Positions 7,570 through 17,015 are shown, numbered from the stretch's first letter. The stretch is 64,000 nt of DNA from Hyphomonadaceae bacterium (GCA_030697555.1 JAUYPV010000161.1:35008-99007); one strand, 5' to 3'. The notes: a model not told the origin generated them from the letters alone. Numbers and translations: made by a program.

Positions 7570-8472
7570 ATGGGGTCGAGCAAGTCTTCGGGGAAATCGG
7601 TCGGCGCAGGCGCAATCACGCCCCTGCTGATCGGCGTTCAGACCCATCCCGAGCGCGATGTGAGCCTGGAATCGCTGGCGCGAGAGGCAGGTTATTCGCC
7701 ATCGCACTTCCATCGGCTGTTCACGGAGACGATCGGAGAAACGCCGAAGGAGCACGTCGAGCGCGTCCGCCTCGAGCGCGCCGCCCTCAAGATCGCTGTG
7801 ACGCGCGACACAATCCTCGACATCAGCCTATCGGTCGGGTTTCGCAACCACGAAACTTTCACCCGCGCCTTCAAGCGGGCCTTCGGGATGACTCCCAGCG
7901 CTTGTCGCCGCGGCGCACTGGCTGCTCAGCATGATCGCATGAACCGCATGCGCGCCTTTCGCGGAGACGGGTGCACGCTGTCCGAAGTCACTTTTCTCAC
8001 ACTGAAGCCGATGACGCTTCTTGCAATGCGTCGCGTCGGACCCTACGCGACCGTCGACCTGCCGCCCTTCTCGCCCGCCGATCAATTGTGGAGCGCGCTT
8101 GTCGCCTTCGCAGAGAGCCGGAAGTTGGCCTATCGGCGCCTTCCGATGTCCATATGCCCCGACGATCCGAACATGACAGCGCCCGATCGCCAGAATCTGG
8201 ACGCCTGCATTCCGCTGGTCGGTGAGGGCAAAGGCCGGGGCAATATCCGCCGCCTGGATTTTCCCGGAGGCCTGTTTGGCGCAATCGAGCATCGCGGGCC
8301 GTATGCGACAATCGACCAAGCTTACCGCACGCTCGCCGACGGCATCCGCCGTTCGGGCCGCTTCGCTTTCCGCGACGGTCCGCCGCTGCAGATTTTCCGC
8401 GAACTCAGCCCGGACGGAGATCCTGCGAAGAATCTCACCGAAGTCTATTTTCCCGTCGAGAAAGTTTCATGA
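7570..8472 (+). CDS. AraC-family regulator with GyrI-like ligand domain
   Basis: A 300-residue transcription factor. Unlike classical AraC, the DNA-binding part is N-terminal: two helix-turn-helix units at about residues 20-120 (SLESLAREAGYSPSHFHRLF and ILDISLSVGFRNHETFTRAF). The C-terminal half (about 135-298) is a GyrI/SOUL-type domain (EVTFLTLKPMTLLAMRRVGP, GAIEHRGPYATIDQAYR) that binds small hydrophobic or cationic ligands in relatives such as Rob and BmrR. The stop overlaps the start of the VOC gene by 4 bases (ATGA), so the two are one unit and the VOC protein is its likely target or partner. The ATG at 7570 has only a weak ribosome binding site; the frame stays open upstream to 7342. 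Confidence 0.88.
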   Translation: MGSSKSSGKSVGAGAITPLLIGVQTHPERDVSLESLAREAGYSPSHFHRLFTETIGETPKEHVERVRLERAALKIAVTRDTILDISLSVGFRNHETFTRAFKRAFGMTPSACRRGALAAQHDRMNRMRAFRGDGCTLSEVTFLTLKPMTLLAMRRVGPYATVDLPPFSPADQLWSALVAFAESRKLAYRRLPMSICPDDPNMTAPDRQNLDACIPLVGEGKGRGNIRRLDFPGGLFGAIEHRGPYATIDQAYRTLADGIRRSGRFAFRDGPPLQIFRELSPDGDPAKNLTEVYFPVEKVS

Positions 8473-8990
8473 CGCTACGCCTTGTTTGTTTCGCCGCCCT
8501 GGCCGCCGCTCTCTTCGCGTCGCCCGTCCACGCCCAGCAATCAACCTCGCAAGGAGCCAAAATGTCTGTTTCGCCGAAACCCGCCCCGGTCATGTTCTTC
8601 GATCTTGCGGGGGGAGAATCGACAAAGTTGTCCGGCTTCTATTCGAGCATTTTCGGCTGGGCGGTCGCGCCGGACGGCCGCTTTACGGCGCATGTCGTCT
8701 CTCCGCCGCTGGTCGCGCGGTCGGACTATCAACTCGCCTACGGGACCTACACCGCGACAATATCGGCGCCGCTCGGCGGACAGATTCGTCCGGATCCTTC
8801 CGAGAAGCGCGTCTACCTCGGCGTGCCGAACGTCGCGGCGACGCTTGACGCAATCAAGGCGCAGGGCGGAACGATTGAAGCCCCTCGCTTCGAGGTTCCC
8901 GGCGTCGTCGTTCTCGGCTTGTTCAAAGACCCCGGGGGCAACGCCATGGGCCTGATCGAGCTTGATGGTGATCGCGTGAAAATTCCCTGA
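8469..8990 (+). CDS. VOC-superfamily protein with optional signal peptide
   Basis: A 173-residue glyoxalase/bleomycin-resistance (VOC) fold protein, with VMFFDLAGGESTKLSGFYSS at the first beta-alpha unit and GLFKDPGGNAMGLIE at the end, typical of the single-module family. Two starts are possible. The ATG at 8469 overlaps the regulator stop and gives a clean signal peptide (LFASPVHAQQ). The in-frame ATG at 8562 follows a strong AAGGAG site with 5-base spacing and gives a 142-residue cytoplasmic protein beginning at the VOC domain. Both products may be made. The substrate is unknown; its link to a GyrI-type regulator suggests detoxification. Confidence 0.83.
   Translation: MTLRLVCFAALAAALFASPVHAQQSTSQGAKMSVSPKPAPVMFFDLAGGESTKLSGFYSSIFGWAVAPDGRFTAHVVSPPLVARSDYQLAYGTYTATISAPLGGQIRPDPSEKRVYLGVPNVAATLDAIKAQGGTIEAPRFEVPGVVVLGLFKDPGGNAMGLIELDGDRVKIP
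8551..8564 (+). promoter_or_regulatory. Strong internal ribosome binding site and start in the VOC gene
   Basis: AAGGAG at 8551-8556 and an in-frame ATG at 8562 lie between the signal peptide and the VOC domain, so an exported and a cytoplasmic form may be made from one gene. Confidence 0.6.
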
Positions 8991-9022
8991 GCCGGGGATC
9001 CAACGAAGACCTGGTGGCTGGA

Positions 9023-9074
9023 TTGGGCCAACTCGCGCCGTTCGCCGCGGCTTCGGCCAACGTCTGCATTTCGC
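9023..9074 (+). repeat. 52-bp direct repeat, copy 2
   Basis: Second copy of the sequence at 7399-7450, in the same orientation, directly after the VOC gene and before the end of the RND pump gene. Confidence 0.75.
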
Positions 9075-9125
9075 CGGAATGGCCCTAACACGACCTTCGC
9101 TCAGGCAGAGGAGAGCGTCAGCGCG

Positions 9126-12100
9126 CTACTCGGCCGGCGCGAGCCCCGTAAGCGGCTTCTCAAGCTCTTCCTTCTCGAGCCGGCGCTCGACGTCACGCGG
9201 AGAGCCGGTGCGGCGGGCGAGCAGGGCGTAAGCCGCGGGCACAAGCACCAGCGTCACCACCAGCGCCGCGAGCACGCCCGACAGGATCACCACGCCGATG
9301 GCCGAGCGCGTTTCCGCGCCTGCGCCATGGCTGAAGATCAGCGGAATGGCGCCGGCGACAGCGGTCAGCGACGTCATCAGGATCGGACGGAAGCGCGTCA
9401 GCGCTGCTTCTTTCAGCGCAGCGTTGAACTCCATGCCCTTGTCGCGCAACTGGTTGGCGAACTCGACGATCAGAATCCCGTTCTTGGCCGCCAATCCCAC
9501 GAGCATGATCAAACCGATCTGCGTGTAGATGTTGAGCGTGTTGCCCGTCAGCCAGATGCCTAGCAGGCCCCCGCCCACGGTCGCCGGCACGCACAGCATG
9601 ATGACCAGCGGGTGGATCCAGCTCTCGAACTGCGCCGCGAGCACCAGGAACACAACGAGGATGCCGAACCCGAACACGAACATGATCGACGAGCCGGCGC
9701 GCTTGTAGTCGAGCGACTGGCCCTTGTAGTCGAACGCCGCTTCTTCGGGCAGCACCTGGCGGGCCATCGCCTCCATCTTGTCGAGCGCCACGCCCAGCGA
9801 AACGCCGGGGTTCAGCGTCGCGTCGACAGTGATCGAACGCACGCGGTTATAGCGGTTGAGGCGGCGCGAGTCGGCCGTCGGCAGCACATCAACGAGGTTG
9901 GACAGCGGGATCAGCTCCTGCGTCCGCGCCGAGCGGACATAGATGTTCTGCAGGTCCTGCGGCGTCGCCTGTTCGCTGCGCTCGCCTTCGAAGATCACGT
10001 AGCGCTCTTCGCCGTTCTGGACAAAAGTCCCGACGCGCTTGGAGCCCAGCATGGTCTGCAGGGTCGAGCCGATCTCCTGCACGGTGACGCCAAGATCGGA
10101 AGCGCGGTTGTAGTCGACGTTCACGCGGAACTGCTGCTGCGTTTCCTTGTAGTCCCAGTCGATCTGGCTGATGCCCGGATTGTCCTTGTTGAGCGCGTCG
10201 ACGAACGTGTTCCGCCACTCCACCAGCGTCTCGTAGGACGGTCCCTTGATGACGAACTGGATCGGCTTGTTGCCCCCGCCGCCGCGGCCGAAGGCCGACT
10301 GCATGTTGGCGAAGGCGCGCACGCCCGGAATGTCCGAAAGCTGGCGGTTGATGTCGTTGATGATGTCGAAGCCGTTGCGGCGATGACCCCATTCGGTCAG
10401 CACCACCTGGATCGAGCCGGAGTTGAAGGAGCCGCCTCCCGGGCCGAAGCCGCCCGGCGCCCGGACGGAGATGCCTTCGATCTCGCCTGCCTGCACCATC
10501 GGCAGCAGGCGCTGCTCGATCTGCTCGATATAGGGAAGCATGTATTCGAACGAGGCGCCTTCCGGCCCGGTGATCATCACCTGGAACGAGCCGCGGTCTT
10601 CCTGCGGCGTGTATTCGCCGGGGATGATCGTGAACAGCGCGTAGCTGCCGGCGAGGATGGCGAGGAAGGCGATGGCGATCGCTATCGGCCGCTTCACGGT
10701 GTGGTCGTAGATCCAGCTATAGCCCTTGCGCATGCCGGCGAACGCACGGTCGACGCGATACGCGAAGCCTTTTTGTTTGCCTTCCTTGTGGTCCTCGTGG
10801 GGCTTCAAGAGCTTGGAGGCCATCATCGGCGAGATGGTCAGCGCCACCAGCATCGAGAACGCGATGGCCGCGGCGATGGCGATGGCGAATTCCGAGAACA
10901 GCCGGCCCATCTGGCCCTGCATGAAGGTGATGGGAACGAAGACGGCGATCAGAACCATTGTGGTCGCAAGAACCGCAAAGCCCACCTGGCGCGTGCCGCG
11001 GAAGGCCGCCACGAGCGGCGTCTCGCCTTCTTCCTCGATGCGCCGGTGGATGTTCTCCAGCACGACGATGGCGTCGTCGACCACGAGGCCGATGGCCATC
11101 ACGAGAGCCAGCAGCGTCAGCATGTTGATGGACAGGCCCATCGCCCAGATCACGGTAAAGGCCGCGATCAGCGAGATCGGAACTGTAATCGCGGGCACAA
11201 GGGTGGCGCGGAACGTGCCGAGGAACACGTAGATCACGCCCACGACCAGCGCGACGGCGATGGCCAGCGTGATGAACACCTCCTTGATGGCGGCGTTCAC
11301 GAACACCGACCCGTCGAAGTTGATGCTGATGTTCATGTCGTCGGGAAGGGTCGTGGCGATCTCGGCGGCGCGCTCGCGCGCTACCTTCGCCACTTCGACC
11401 ACGTTGGCCGTCGACTGCTTCACGATGCCGATGCCGATCGTATCGAGACCGTTGGCGCGGAAGACCGAACGGTCTTCCTCGGCGCCGAATTCGACGCGGG
11501 CGACATCGCCCAGCCGGACGGCCACGCCGTCAGGGGCCTTGGCGATGACAAGCTGCTGGAACTCGTCCGGCGTCCGGAAGGGGCGGTCGATCCGCGCCGA
11601 GTAGATCAGGTCGCGCGAGGTGAGGGAGCCTGCCGGCGTCTCGACGTTCTCGGTTCGCACCGCACGTTCGATGTCGCCGACGGTGAGGCCGCGCGCGGCG
11701 ATGGCGCGCCGGTCCAGCCACACGCGCATGGCGGGCGTACGCTGGCCGCCGATCTGGACGCGGGCGACGCCGTCGATGGAGGAGAAACGGTCGACAAGAT
11801 AGCGCTCGGCATAGTCGGTCAGCTCAAGCGGCGTGCGCTTGTCGCTCGCCACGCGCAGCCACAGCACGGTCTCTTCCGAAGCATCGGCCTTCTGCACGTC
11901 GGGCGGATCGGCTTCCTGCGGAAGCTGTCTCAGGATGCCGGAAACCCGGTCGCGCACGTCATTGGCCGCCGAGTCCATGTCGCGGGAAATGTCGAACTCG
12001 ATTGTGATGTTCGACTGGCCGTCCTGGCTCGACGAGTTGATGAAGCGGATGCCCTCGACGCCCGAAATCCGGTCTTCGATCACTTCGGTGATGCGCGTCT

Positions 12101-12278
12101 CGACCACGTTGGCGGATGCGCCGGTGTAGTTGGTGCGGACCGAAACGATAGGCGGGTCGATGTCGGGATACTCGCGCAGGGCCAAGCGCGTGAACGAGAC
12201 GATGCCCACCGCCACGAGCAGCAGGCCGATGACCGATGCGAACACCGGCCGCTTGATGGAGACGTCTGAAAGAAGCAT
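9126..12278 (-). CDS. RND efflux pump permease, AcrB-like
   Basis: A 1050-residue resistance-nodulation-division (HAE1-type) inner-membrane pump that exports hydrophobic compounds using the proton gradient. The N-terminus (SIKRPVFASVIGLLLVAVGI) is the usual first helix, and the proton relay Asp pair is at 401-402 in TM4 (AIGLVVDDAIVVLENIHRRI). Length is as expected for AcrB/MexB. It follows its membrane-fusion partner (12299-13510) by 20 bases on the same strand, forming a two-gene operon. No outer-membrane channel gene is linked; the TolC-type protein at 23059 belongs to another operon but might be shared. Confidence 0.93.
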   Translation of the reverse strand: MLLSDVSIKRPVFASVIGLLLVAVGIVSFTRLALREYPDIDPPIVSVRTNYTGASANVVETRITEVIEDRISGVEGIRFINSSSQDGQSNITIEFDISRDMDSAANDVRDRVSGILRQLPQEADPPDVQKADASEETVLWLRVASDKRTPLELTDYAERYLVDRFSSIDGVARVQIGGQRTPAMRVWLDRRAIAARGLTVGDIERAVRTENVETPAGSLTSRDLIYSARIDRPFRTPDEFQQLVIAKAPDGVAVRLGDVARVEFGAEEDRSVFRANGLDTIGIGIVKQSTANVVEVAKVARERAAEIATTLPDDMNISINFDGSVFVNAAIKEVFITLAIAVALVVGVIYVFLGTFRATLVPAITVPISLIAAFTVIWAMGLSINMLTLLALVMAIGLVVDDAIVVLENIHRRIEEEGETPLVAAFRGTRQVGFAVLATTMVLIAVFVPITFMQGQMGRLFSEFAIAIAAAIAFSMLVALTISPMMASKLLKPHEDHKEGKQKGFAYRVDRAFAGMRKGYSWIYDHTVKRPIAIAIAFLAILAGSYALFTIIPGEYTPQEDRGSFQVMITGPEGASFEYMLPYIEQIEQRLLPMVQAGEIEGISVRAPGGFGPGGGSFNSGSIQVVLTEWGHRRNGFDIINDINRQLSDIPGVRAFANMQSAFGRGGGGNKPIQFVIKGPSYETLVEWRNTFVDALNKDNPGISQIDWDYKETQQQFRVNVDYNRASDLGVTVQEIGSTLQTMLGSKRVGTFVQNGEERYVIFEGERSEQATPQDLQNIYVRSARTQELIPLSNLVDVLPTADSRRLNRYNRVRSITVDATLNPGVSLGVALDKMEAMARQVLPEEAAFDYKGQSLDYKRAGSSIMFVFGFGILVVFLVLAAQFESWIHPLVIMLCVPATVGGGLLGIWLTGNTLNIYTQIGLIMLVGLAAKNGILIVEFANQLRDKGMEFNAALKEAALTRFRPILMTSLTAVAGAIPLIFSHGAGAETRSAIGVVILSGVLAALVVTLVLVPAAYALLARRTGSPRDVERRLEKEELEKPLTGLAPAE

Positions 12279-12298
12279 GGCGCTGTTGCCTTCGGGGG

Positions 12299-13510
12299 CT
12301 ATTGCCTGAGTCCGGCCTTGTCGGACGGTCCCTCGCCCCCAGCGAGCTTCGGCTCGCCACCGCCTCCAGAAGATCCGCCGGCAATGTTGGTGGTCATCCG
12401 CACCGGCGCGTTGGGCCGCAGCTTCAGCACGCCGTCGGTGGCGATGAGGTCGCCCGACTGCAGGCCGGAGATGACTTCGACGAAGCCGCGTTCGCGGTTG
12501 CCCAGCATCACCTCGGTCTTGGCGACTGTGGCGGGCTGTTTCGACTGGTCGACGACGTAGACGAACGTCTTCGAGCCTTCCGCGATGATCGCGATCTCGG
12601 GAACCGACAGCGACGTGCGCGGCGTCGAGGTCAGGGTTGCGTTCATCGACATGCCGGCCTTCAGCGTGCCGTCACGGTTGGGCAGGGTGGCGCGCACCTT
12701 GACCGAGAGGGTCACGGGGTCGATCGCGTTGTCGATCGAGGTCAGCGTGCCGGTGAAGTTGCGGCCGGGAATGTCCTTGGTCGTCGCCTCGACCGGCAGG
12801 CCGACGCGCAGCGTGCTTGCGGCGGTCGAGGGCACGCCGAACTCGAGACGCATCTGGCTGTCATCGATCAGGGTCGCGACGGGCTGGCCCGGCGAGACAT
12901 AGGCGCCGGTCGAAACCTGCCGGAAGCCGAGCACGCCGGAGAACGGCGCCACGATCACGCGGTCACGCAGACGGGCCTGGATCGCCGCGACGTTGGCTTG
13001 CGCCGCCTCGGCGGCGGACTTCGAACGTTCGAGTTCGAGCTGGGCGATGGCGTCGTTGGTGGCGAGGCGCTGGTTGCGCTCGAAGACGAGCTGGGTGTTG
13101 TCGAAGGTCGCCTGCGAGCTGGCGAGCTGGGCGAGTTCTTCCTCGTTCACCAGGGTCACCAGCGTCTTGCCTTTGGCGACGCGCTGGCCGTCCTCGAAAT
13201 AGACGCCGGTCACGCGGTCGGCAGCGTTGGCGGTCAGGACCACCCGTTCGCGGGGTTCCAGCGTGCCGAGATCCTCGATCCGGGCGGAGAACTCGTAAGG
13301 GGTGGCCGGAACGGCCGAAATCTGGGTCGGGGGGCCGCCGCCGCCCTGGCGTCCGCCTGGGCCGCCGCCAGGACCGCGATCGGGACCGCCGCCGCCCGCG
13401 GCCTCGACCGTGCTGGAAGGCTTGTTGAACGCGATAAACGCCAGCCCGCCGGCAGCAAGAACTGCAACCGCGGCTGCGGCGGCAACCAGCTTAGGCTTCG
13501 CGATCACCAT
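12299..13510 (-). CDS. RND efflux periplasmic adaptor (membrane fusion protein)
   Basis: A 403-residue HlyD/AcrA-type adaptor that joins the RND pump to an outer-membrane channel. It has an N-terminal membrane anchor (LVAAAAAVAVLAAGGLAFIA), then a glycine-rich linker (about residues 32-55), a first lipoyl half (VVLTANAADRVTGVYFEDGQ), a coiled-coil hairpin (about 120-185), the second lipoyl half (RVIVAPFSGVLGFRQV) and beta-barrel domains ending GVLKLRPNAPVRM. The frame is open back to 13750, but that extension is low-complexity Val/Ala. The ATG at 13510 has GGAG nine bases ahead and begins the anchor, so I use it. It is the first gene of the operon with the pump. Confidence 0.9.
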   Translation of the reverse strand: MVIAKPKLVAAAAAVAVLAAGGLAFIAFNKPSSTVEAAGGGGPDRGPGGGPGGRQGGGGPPTQISAVPATPYEFSARIEDLGTLEPRERVVLTANAADRVTGVYFEDGQRVAKGKTLVTLVNEEELAQLASSQATFDNTQLVFERNQRLATNDAIAQLELERSKSAAEAAQANVAAIQARLRDRVIVAPFSGVLGFRQVSTGAYVSPGQPVATLIDDSQMRLEFGVPSTAASTLRVGLPVEATTKDIPGRNFTGTLTSIDNAIDPVTLSVKVRATLPNRDGTLKAGMSMNATLTSTPRTSLSVPEIAIIAEGSKTFVYVVDQSKQPATVAKTEVMLGNRERGFVEVISGLQSGDLIATDGVLKLRPNAPVRMTTNIAGGSSGGGGEPKLAGGEGPSDKAGLRQ

Positions 13511-13910
13511 CGTAAGAAACTCCACCGCCATCACTACCACGACCGCCGCTGCGACGGCCATCGCTGCTGCCGTGCGCGTGACCCTAATACGCGCCACTGC
13601 CGCCAAAACCGTCGCTGCCGCCGCTGCGACAACCGCGCGCGCTAATACGCTTGCTACGGGAACAACTGGAGCCGCTACGGAAACCATAGACACCACCGCT
13701 TGAAAAACGGTCAACGCAACAGGGCCAACCTCCGGAAAACAAAGGTTCAATTAGCTGTGAAGCGGGATCGGAATGACGACCGGGACAACAACCGGAACAG
13801 CAACCGGGGCGAAACCGGTTGACAGAAGAACCCCCACAAGAAATGTCGCCACTGCTGCCGGGAGGGGGACAAGGCCGCCCGGCGCCCCCACAACTACTGG
13901 AGGAATCGCA
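13511..13910. other. Divergent low-complexity intergenic region
   Basis: 400 bases between the RND operon (minus) and the receptor gene (plus). It should hold both promoters. The plus strand is rich in ACC/AAC/GCC runs, and long frames are open on both strands without resembling proteins (Val/Ala-rich, Ser/Gly-rich and Thr-rich readings). The unusual composition continues into the first 70 codons of the receptor gene. A GGAGGAA site at 13899 serves the receptor start. Confidence 0.5.
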
Positions 13911-16900
13911 ATGGCGACCGCCCGAACCATCACAACAATCCGAACCGTACTGATGGCGTCGACCGCTCTCATGATCGGAGCCGGAACAGCGACCGCCCAA
14001 CAAACAACCACCCCCGCAGAAGAGACAGGCGACGTCGTCGTAATCGTCGGAACACAGATCGCCGGCGCCAAACCAACCGAAGCCCTGCCAGTAACAGTAA
14101 TCGGCGCCGAAGAAATCGCCTCAATCGCCGCCGCCTCCGGCGACGACCTATTCCGCTCCATCCCCCAGCTCGGCGACGTTTCGTTCAACACCACCCGCAC
14201 CATCGGCAGCCTGAACGACGCACGGGGCGATACGGCCTCGATCAACCTTCGTGCTCTCGGCACGGGCAACACGCTCGCCCTGCTCAATGGCCGACGCATG
14301 GTGAACCACCCGGGCACGCAGGCGGAGAACCTTGTCCCGGTCGTCACCGTCAACACCAATTCGATCCCGGTCACCGGCATCCAGCGGATCGAGGTGCTGC
14401 TCGACGGCGCATCCGCCATCTATGGCGCCGACGCTGTCGCGGGTGTCGTCAACACCGTTCTCAAGAAGGATTTCGAAGGGCTTACCGCCGAGCTCACTTA
14501 TGGTGGCGAGGACGGCGTTGAGGCGACGGAGTTTTCCGGCAATGTCCAGTTTGGCGTCAATTCCGGCGACGGTCGCACCAATCTTTCCGTTCTTGCTTCC
14601 TATTTCGGTCGCGATCCCATTTATGCTTCCGATCGTCCTTCCACCGCCAATTCCGATCTTCGTTCCCGTCTGCCGGCCAGCTGGGCGGCGGATGCGACGG
14701 CGGCGGCCCAGTTCAACAACACGTCGATTACCTCGGCTTGGGGTATTTTCGATCGCTTCACAGCGGGCAACATCACGGTCAACGGTGCGGCGGTCACCAA
14801 CGCCGCCGGCCAGTTCCACCTGCAACCCAGCACGCTGACTGGATGCGCCGCCGCGCTTCCGAACGGAATCTGCATCGGCAGCACGTCCACGCGCCCCGCG
14901 GAGCTGCGCTACAACGTCAATGACGTGACGACCGTCCAGAACGGCGTCGACCGCTACAACGCCTTCGCCTTCCTCAACCACGAGTTCGATGGCGGGCTGG
15001 AGCTGTTCGCCGAGGCAGGTGTCTATCTTGCCGACTCTGTCGGCTACCGCGAATCCGCGCCCATGCTCGGCGCCGTGCCGGTCGTCATTCCGGCCAGCAA
15101 CTACTACAACCCGTTCGGTCCCGTCGGATCGCCCAACCGCCTTGCAGGCTATACCGGCTCTGGGCTCGATCTCGTGCTCGGTTCGTTGACCGGCACCGCC
15201 GCCTATCGTCCGATCGATGCCGGACCGCGCAAGACAGAAGTCGAGAACCTCTCGTCCCGCGCGCTCATCGGCCTGCGCGGCGTGGTCGCCGACTGGAACT
15301 GGGAATCGGCCATTCTCTACAGCCAGGCAAATTCCGAAGACAGAGAGAACCGCGTCTCCAACACGCTGTTCCAGCAGGCGCTCGCACGCAACACGCCGGA
15401 CGCCTACAACCCGTTCAACGGCGGCTGCGTCACGGACTTCGATGCGGGCGACTGCACGCCCAGCCAGCAGGCAGCTATCGACTTCATCACGGTCGACGTG
15501 TTTCGCCGCAACCAGACCTCGATCGCATCGTGGGATTTCAAGCTGTCGCGGCCTGATGCGTTCCGCATCTGGGCCGGCGATGTCGGCGCCGCTGTCGGCG
15601 TCGAAGTGCGCCGCGAGACGTTCAAAGACGATCGCGATCCGCGCCAGGACGGCACGGTCAATTTCGACGACATCATAAGCACTGCAGCGATCACCAACGA
15701 CCTTCAGGGCAACAACCCGTCGCTTGACACGACCGGCGAGCGCGACGTGCAATCGGCATACGTTGAATTCGCCGTTCCGGTGGTCTCGGACGATATGAAC
15801 ATCCCGTTCGTCCAGAACGTCGATATGCAGATCGCTGCGCGTTACGAGAATTTCGATACGTTCGGCTCGGTCACCAAACCGAAAGTCGCGCTCTCGTGGC
15901 GGCCGTTCGATTTCCTGCTGTTCCGCTCGGCGTGGTCGGAAGGCTTTCGCGCGCCGAACCTGCAGCAGCAGTATGAGACGGGGCTGCAGCGCTCGAACAA
16001 TCGCACCGACTTCATCCGTTGCGAAGCAGCTCAACGCAAGGACCCGTCTGTGGTGTTCACCACCAACTGCCCCAGCGTTGCGGGGTCCGTGCAGTCGGTG
16101 ATCTCCAACCGTCAGGGTAGTACCGCCCTCGAGCCCGAGGAATCGACCAACCTCACCTACGGTCTGGTGTTCGAAAGCACTTTCCTGCCGCCGGAATGGG
16201 GCGAGATCAGCTTCACTGCCGACTGGTGGCGCATCGAACAGAGCAACGTCGTCGGCATTTTCGGCGACAACAACCACATCCTGCTCGACTACGTCCTGCG
16301 CAGCGCGCCGGGCTGCAATGCTACGCCCCTGCCTGCGAGCTGCTTCAATCCCGCCGTTGTGCGTAGCACAACCATCGACCCGGACGATCAAATACTCTTT
16401 GATGGCTCGGGCATTGCGGCCCCGGGCGACATCCTGTTCGTCGAGGACAACTATCTCAACCTCGACGAACGCGCCGTCCAGGGCTGGGACTTTGGCCTCT
16501 ACTACAATCTCGACGACACGCCGGTCGGCGACTTCTCGTTCCGCATCAACGCCGCCTTCCTCGACAAGTTCTTCCAGGGCGTCTCGCCCAACGGCGCAAT
16601 CATCAATGCGGCCGCCGCCAGCGGACAGATTCCCGCCGTGCTGACGGTCAACGGGCAGGGCAACCTGGTGCGCAATTTCGGCAGGCCGGAGTGGCGCTAC
16701 ACATCCTCGCTCACCTGGCGCAAGGACGCGTGGGGCGCGGGCTGGTTCACGTCATACGTGGGCGACGTGCAGGATACGGGCATCGTGCTGACCGCGACGA
16801 GCCAGCCCTGGATCATCGAGGAGTTCCAGACGCACAATCTCTATGTGCAGTACGAACTCGGCTACGACAGCGACTCGCCCACCCGTATCCGCGTTGGCAT

Positions 16901-17015
16901 GCGCAACATCTTCAACGAGGAACCGCCGCTGGCGGACACCAATTTCGGTTATCTGGGCGACCTGCATAACCCGTCGGGACGTTACCTGTACGGAAGCATC
17001 CGCAAGGAGTTCTAG
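13911..17015 (+). CDS. TonB-dependent outer-membrane receptor
   Basis: A 1034-residue TonB-dependent receptor for energy-driven uptake through the outer membrane. It has a signal peptide (to about residue 32, GTATAQQ), a plug domain at about 45-190 (VTVIGAEEIASIAAASGDDL, then LRALGTGNTLALLNGRRM and IQRIEVLLDGASAIYGADAV) and a large beta-barrel ending in a terminal Phe (YGSIRKEF), as needed for barrel insertion. The plug type is of the large peptide/carbohydrate receptor group rather than siderophore receptors. The ATG at 13911 follows GGAGGAA at 13899-13905. The next gene is a carboxypeptidase lipoprotein, so peptide uptake is a reasonable guess. Codon choice shifts along its first 250 codons. 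Confidence 0.92.
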   Translation: MATARTITTIRTVLMASTALMIGAGTATAQQTTTPAEETGDVVVIVGTQIAGAKPTEALPVTVIGAEEIASIAAASGDDLFRSIPQLGDVSFNTTRTIGSLNDARGDTASINLRALGTGNTLALLNGRRMVNHPGTQAENLVPVVTVNTNSIPVTGIQRIEVLLDGASAIYGADAVAGVVNTVLKKDFEGLTAELTYGGEDGVEATEFSGNVQFGVNSGDGRTNLSVLASYFGRDPIYASDRPSTANSDLRSRLPASWAADATAAAQFNNTSITSAWGIFDRFTAGNITVNGAAVTNAAGQFHLQPSTLTGCAAALPNGICIGSTSTRPAELRYNVNDVTTVQNGVDRYNAFAFLNHEFDGGLELFAEAGVYLADSVGYRESAPMLGAVPVVIPASNYYNPFGPVGSPNRLAGYTGSGLDLVLGSLTGTAAYRPIDAGPRKTEVENLSSRALIGLRGVVADWNWESAILYSQANSEDRENRVSNTLFQQALARNTPDAYNPFNGGCVTDFDAGDCTPSQQAAIDFITVDVFRRNQTSIASWDFKLSRPDAFRIWAGDVGAAVGVEVRRETFKDDRDPRQDGTVNFDDIISTAAITNDLQGNNPSLDTTGERDVQSAYVEFAVPVVSDDMNIPFVQNVDMQIAARYENFDTFGSVTKPKVALSWRPFDFLLFRSAWSEGFRAPNLQQQYETGLQRSNNRTDFIRCEAAQRKDPSVVFTTNCPSVAGSVQSVISNRQGSTALEPEESTNLTYGLVFESTFLPPEWGEISFTADWWRIEQSNVVGIFGDNNHILLDYVLRSAPGCNATPLPASCFNPAVVRSTTIDPDDQILFDGSGIAAPGDILFVEDNYLNLDERAVQGWDFGLYYNLDDTPVGDFSFRINAAFLDKFFQGVSPNGAIINAAAASGQIPAVLTVNGQGNLVRNFGRPEWRYTSSLTWRKDAWGAGWFTSYVGDVQDTGIVLTATSQPWIIEEFQTHNLYVQYELGYDSDSPTRIRVGMRNIFNEEPPLADTNFGYLGDLHNPSGRYLYGSIRKEF

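Noticed and set aside
9612..12269. 885-codon open frame on the plus strand antisense to the RND pump gene
   Set aside because: It mirrors the codon pattern of the pump gene, is rich in Arg, Asp and His and has no domain or ribosome binding site. High GC content keeps antisense frames open.
13511..13750. N-terminal extension of the RND adaptor
   Set aside because: It reads as Val/Ala-rich low complexity and would precede the membrane anchor; the start at 13510 has a ribosome binding site and fits the family.
14148..16391. 747-codon frame on the minus strand opposite the TonB-dependent receptor
   Set aside because: Antisense shadow with no recognisable domain; the receptor frame has signal peptide, plug and barrel.
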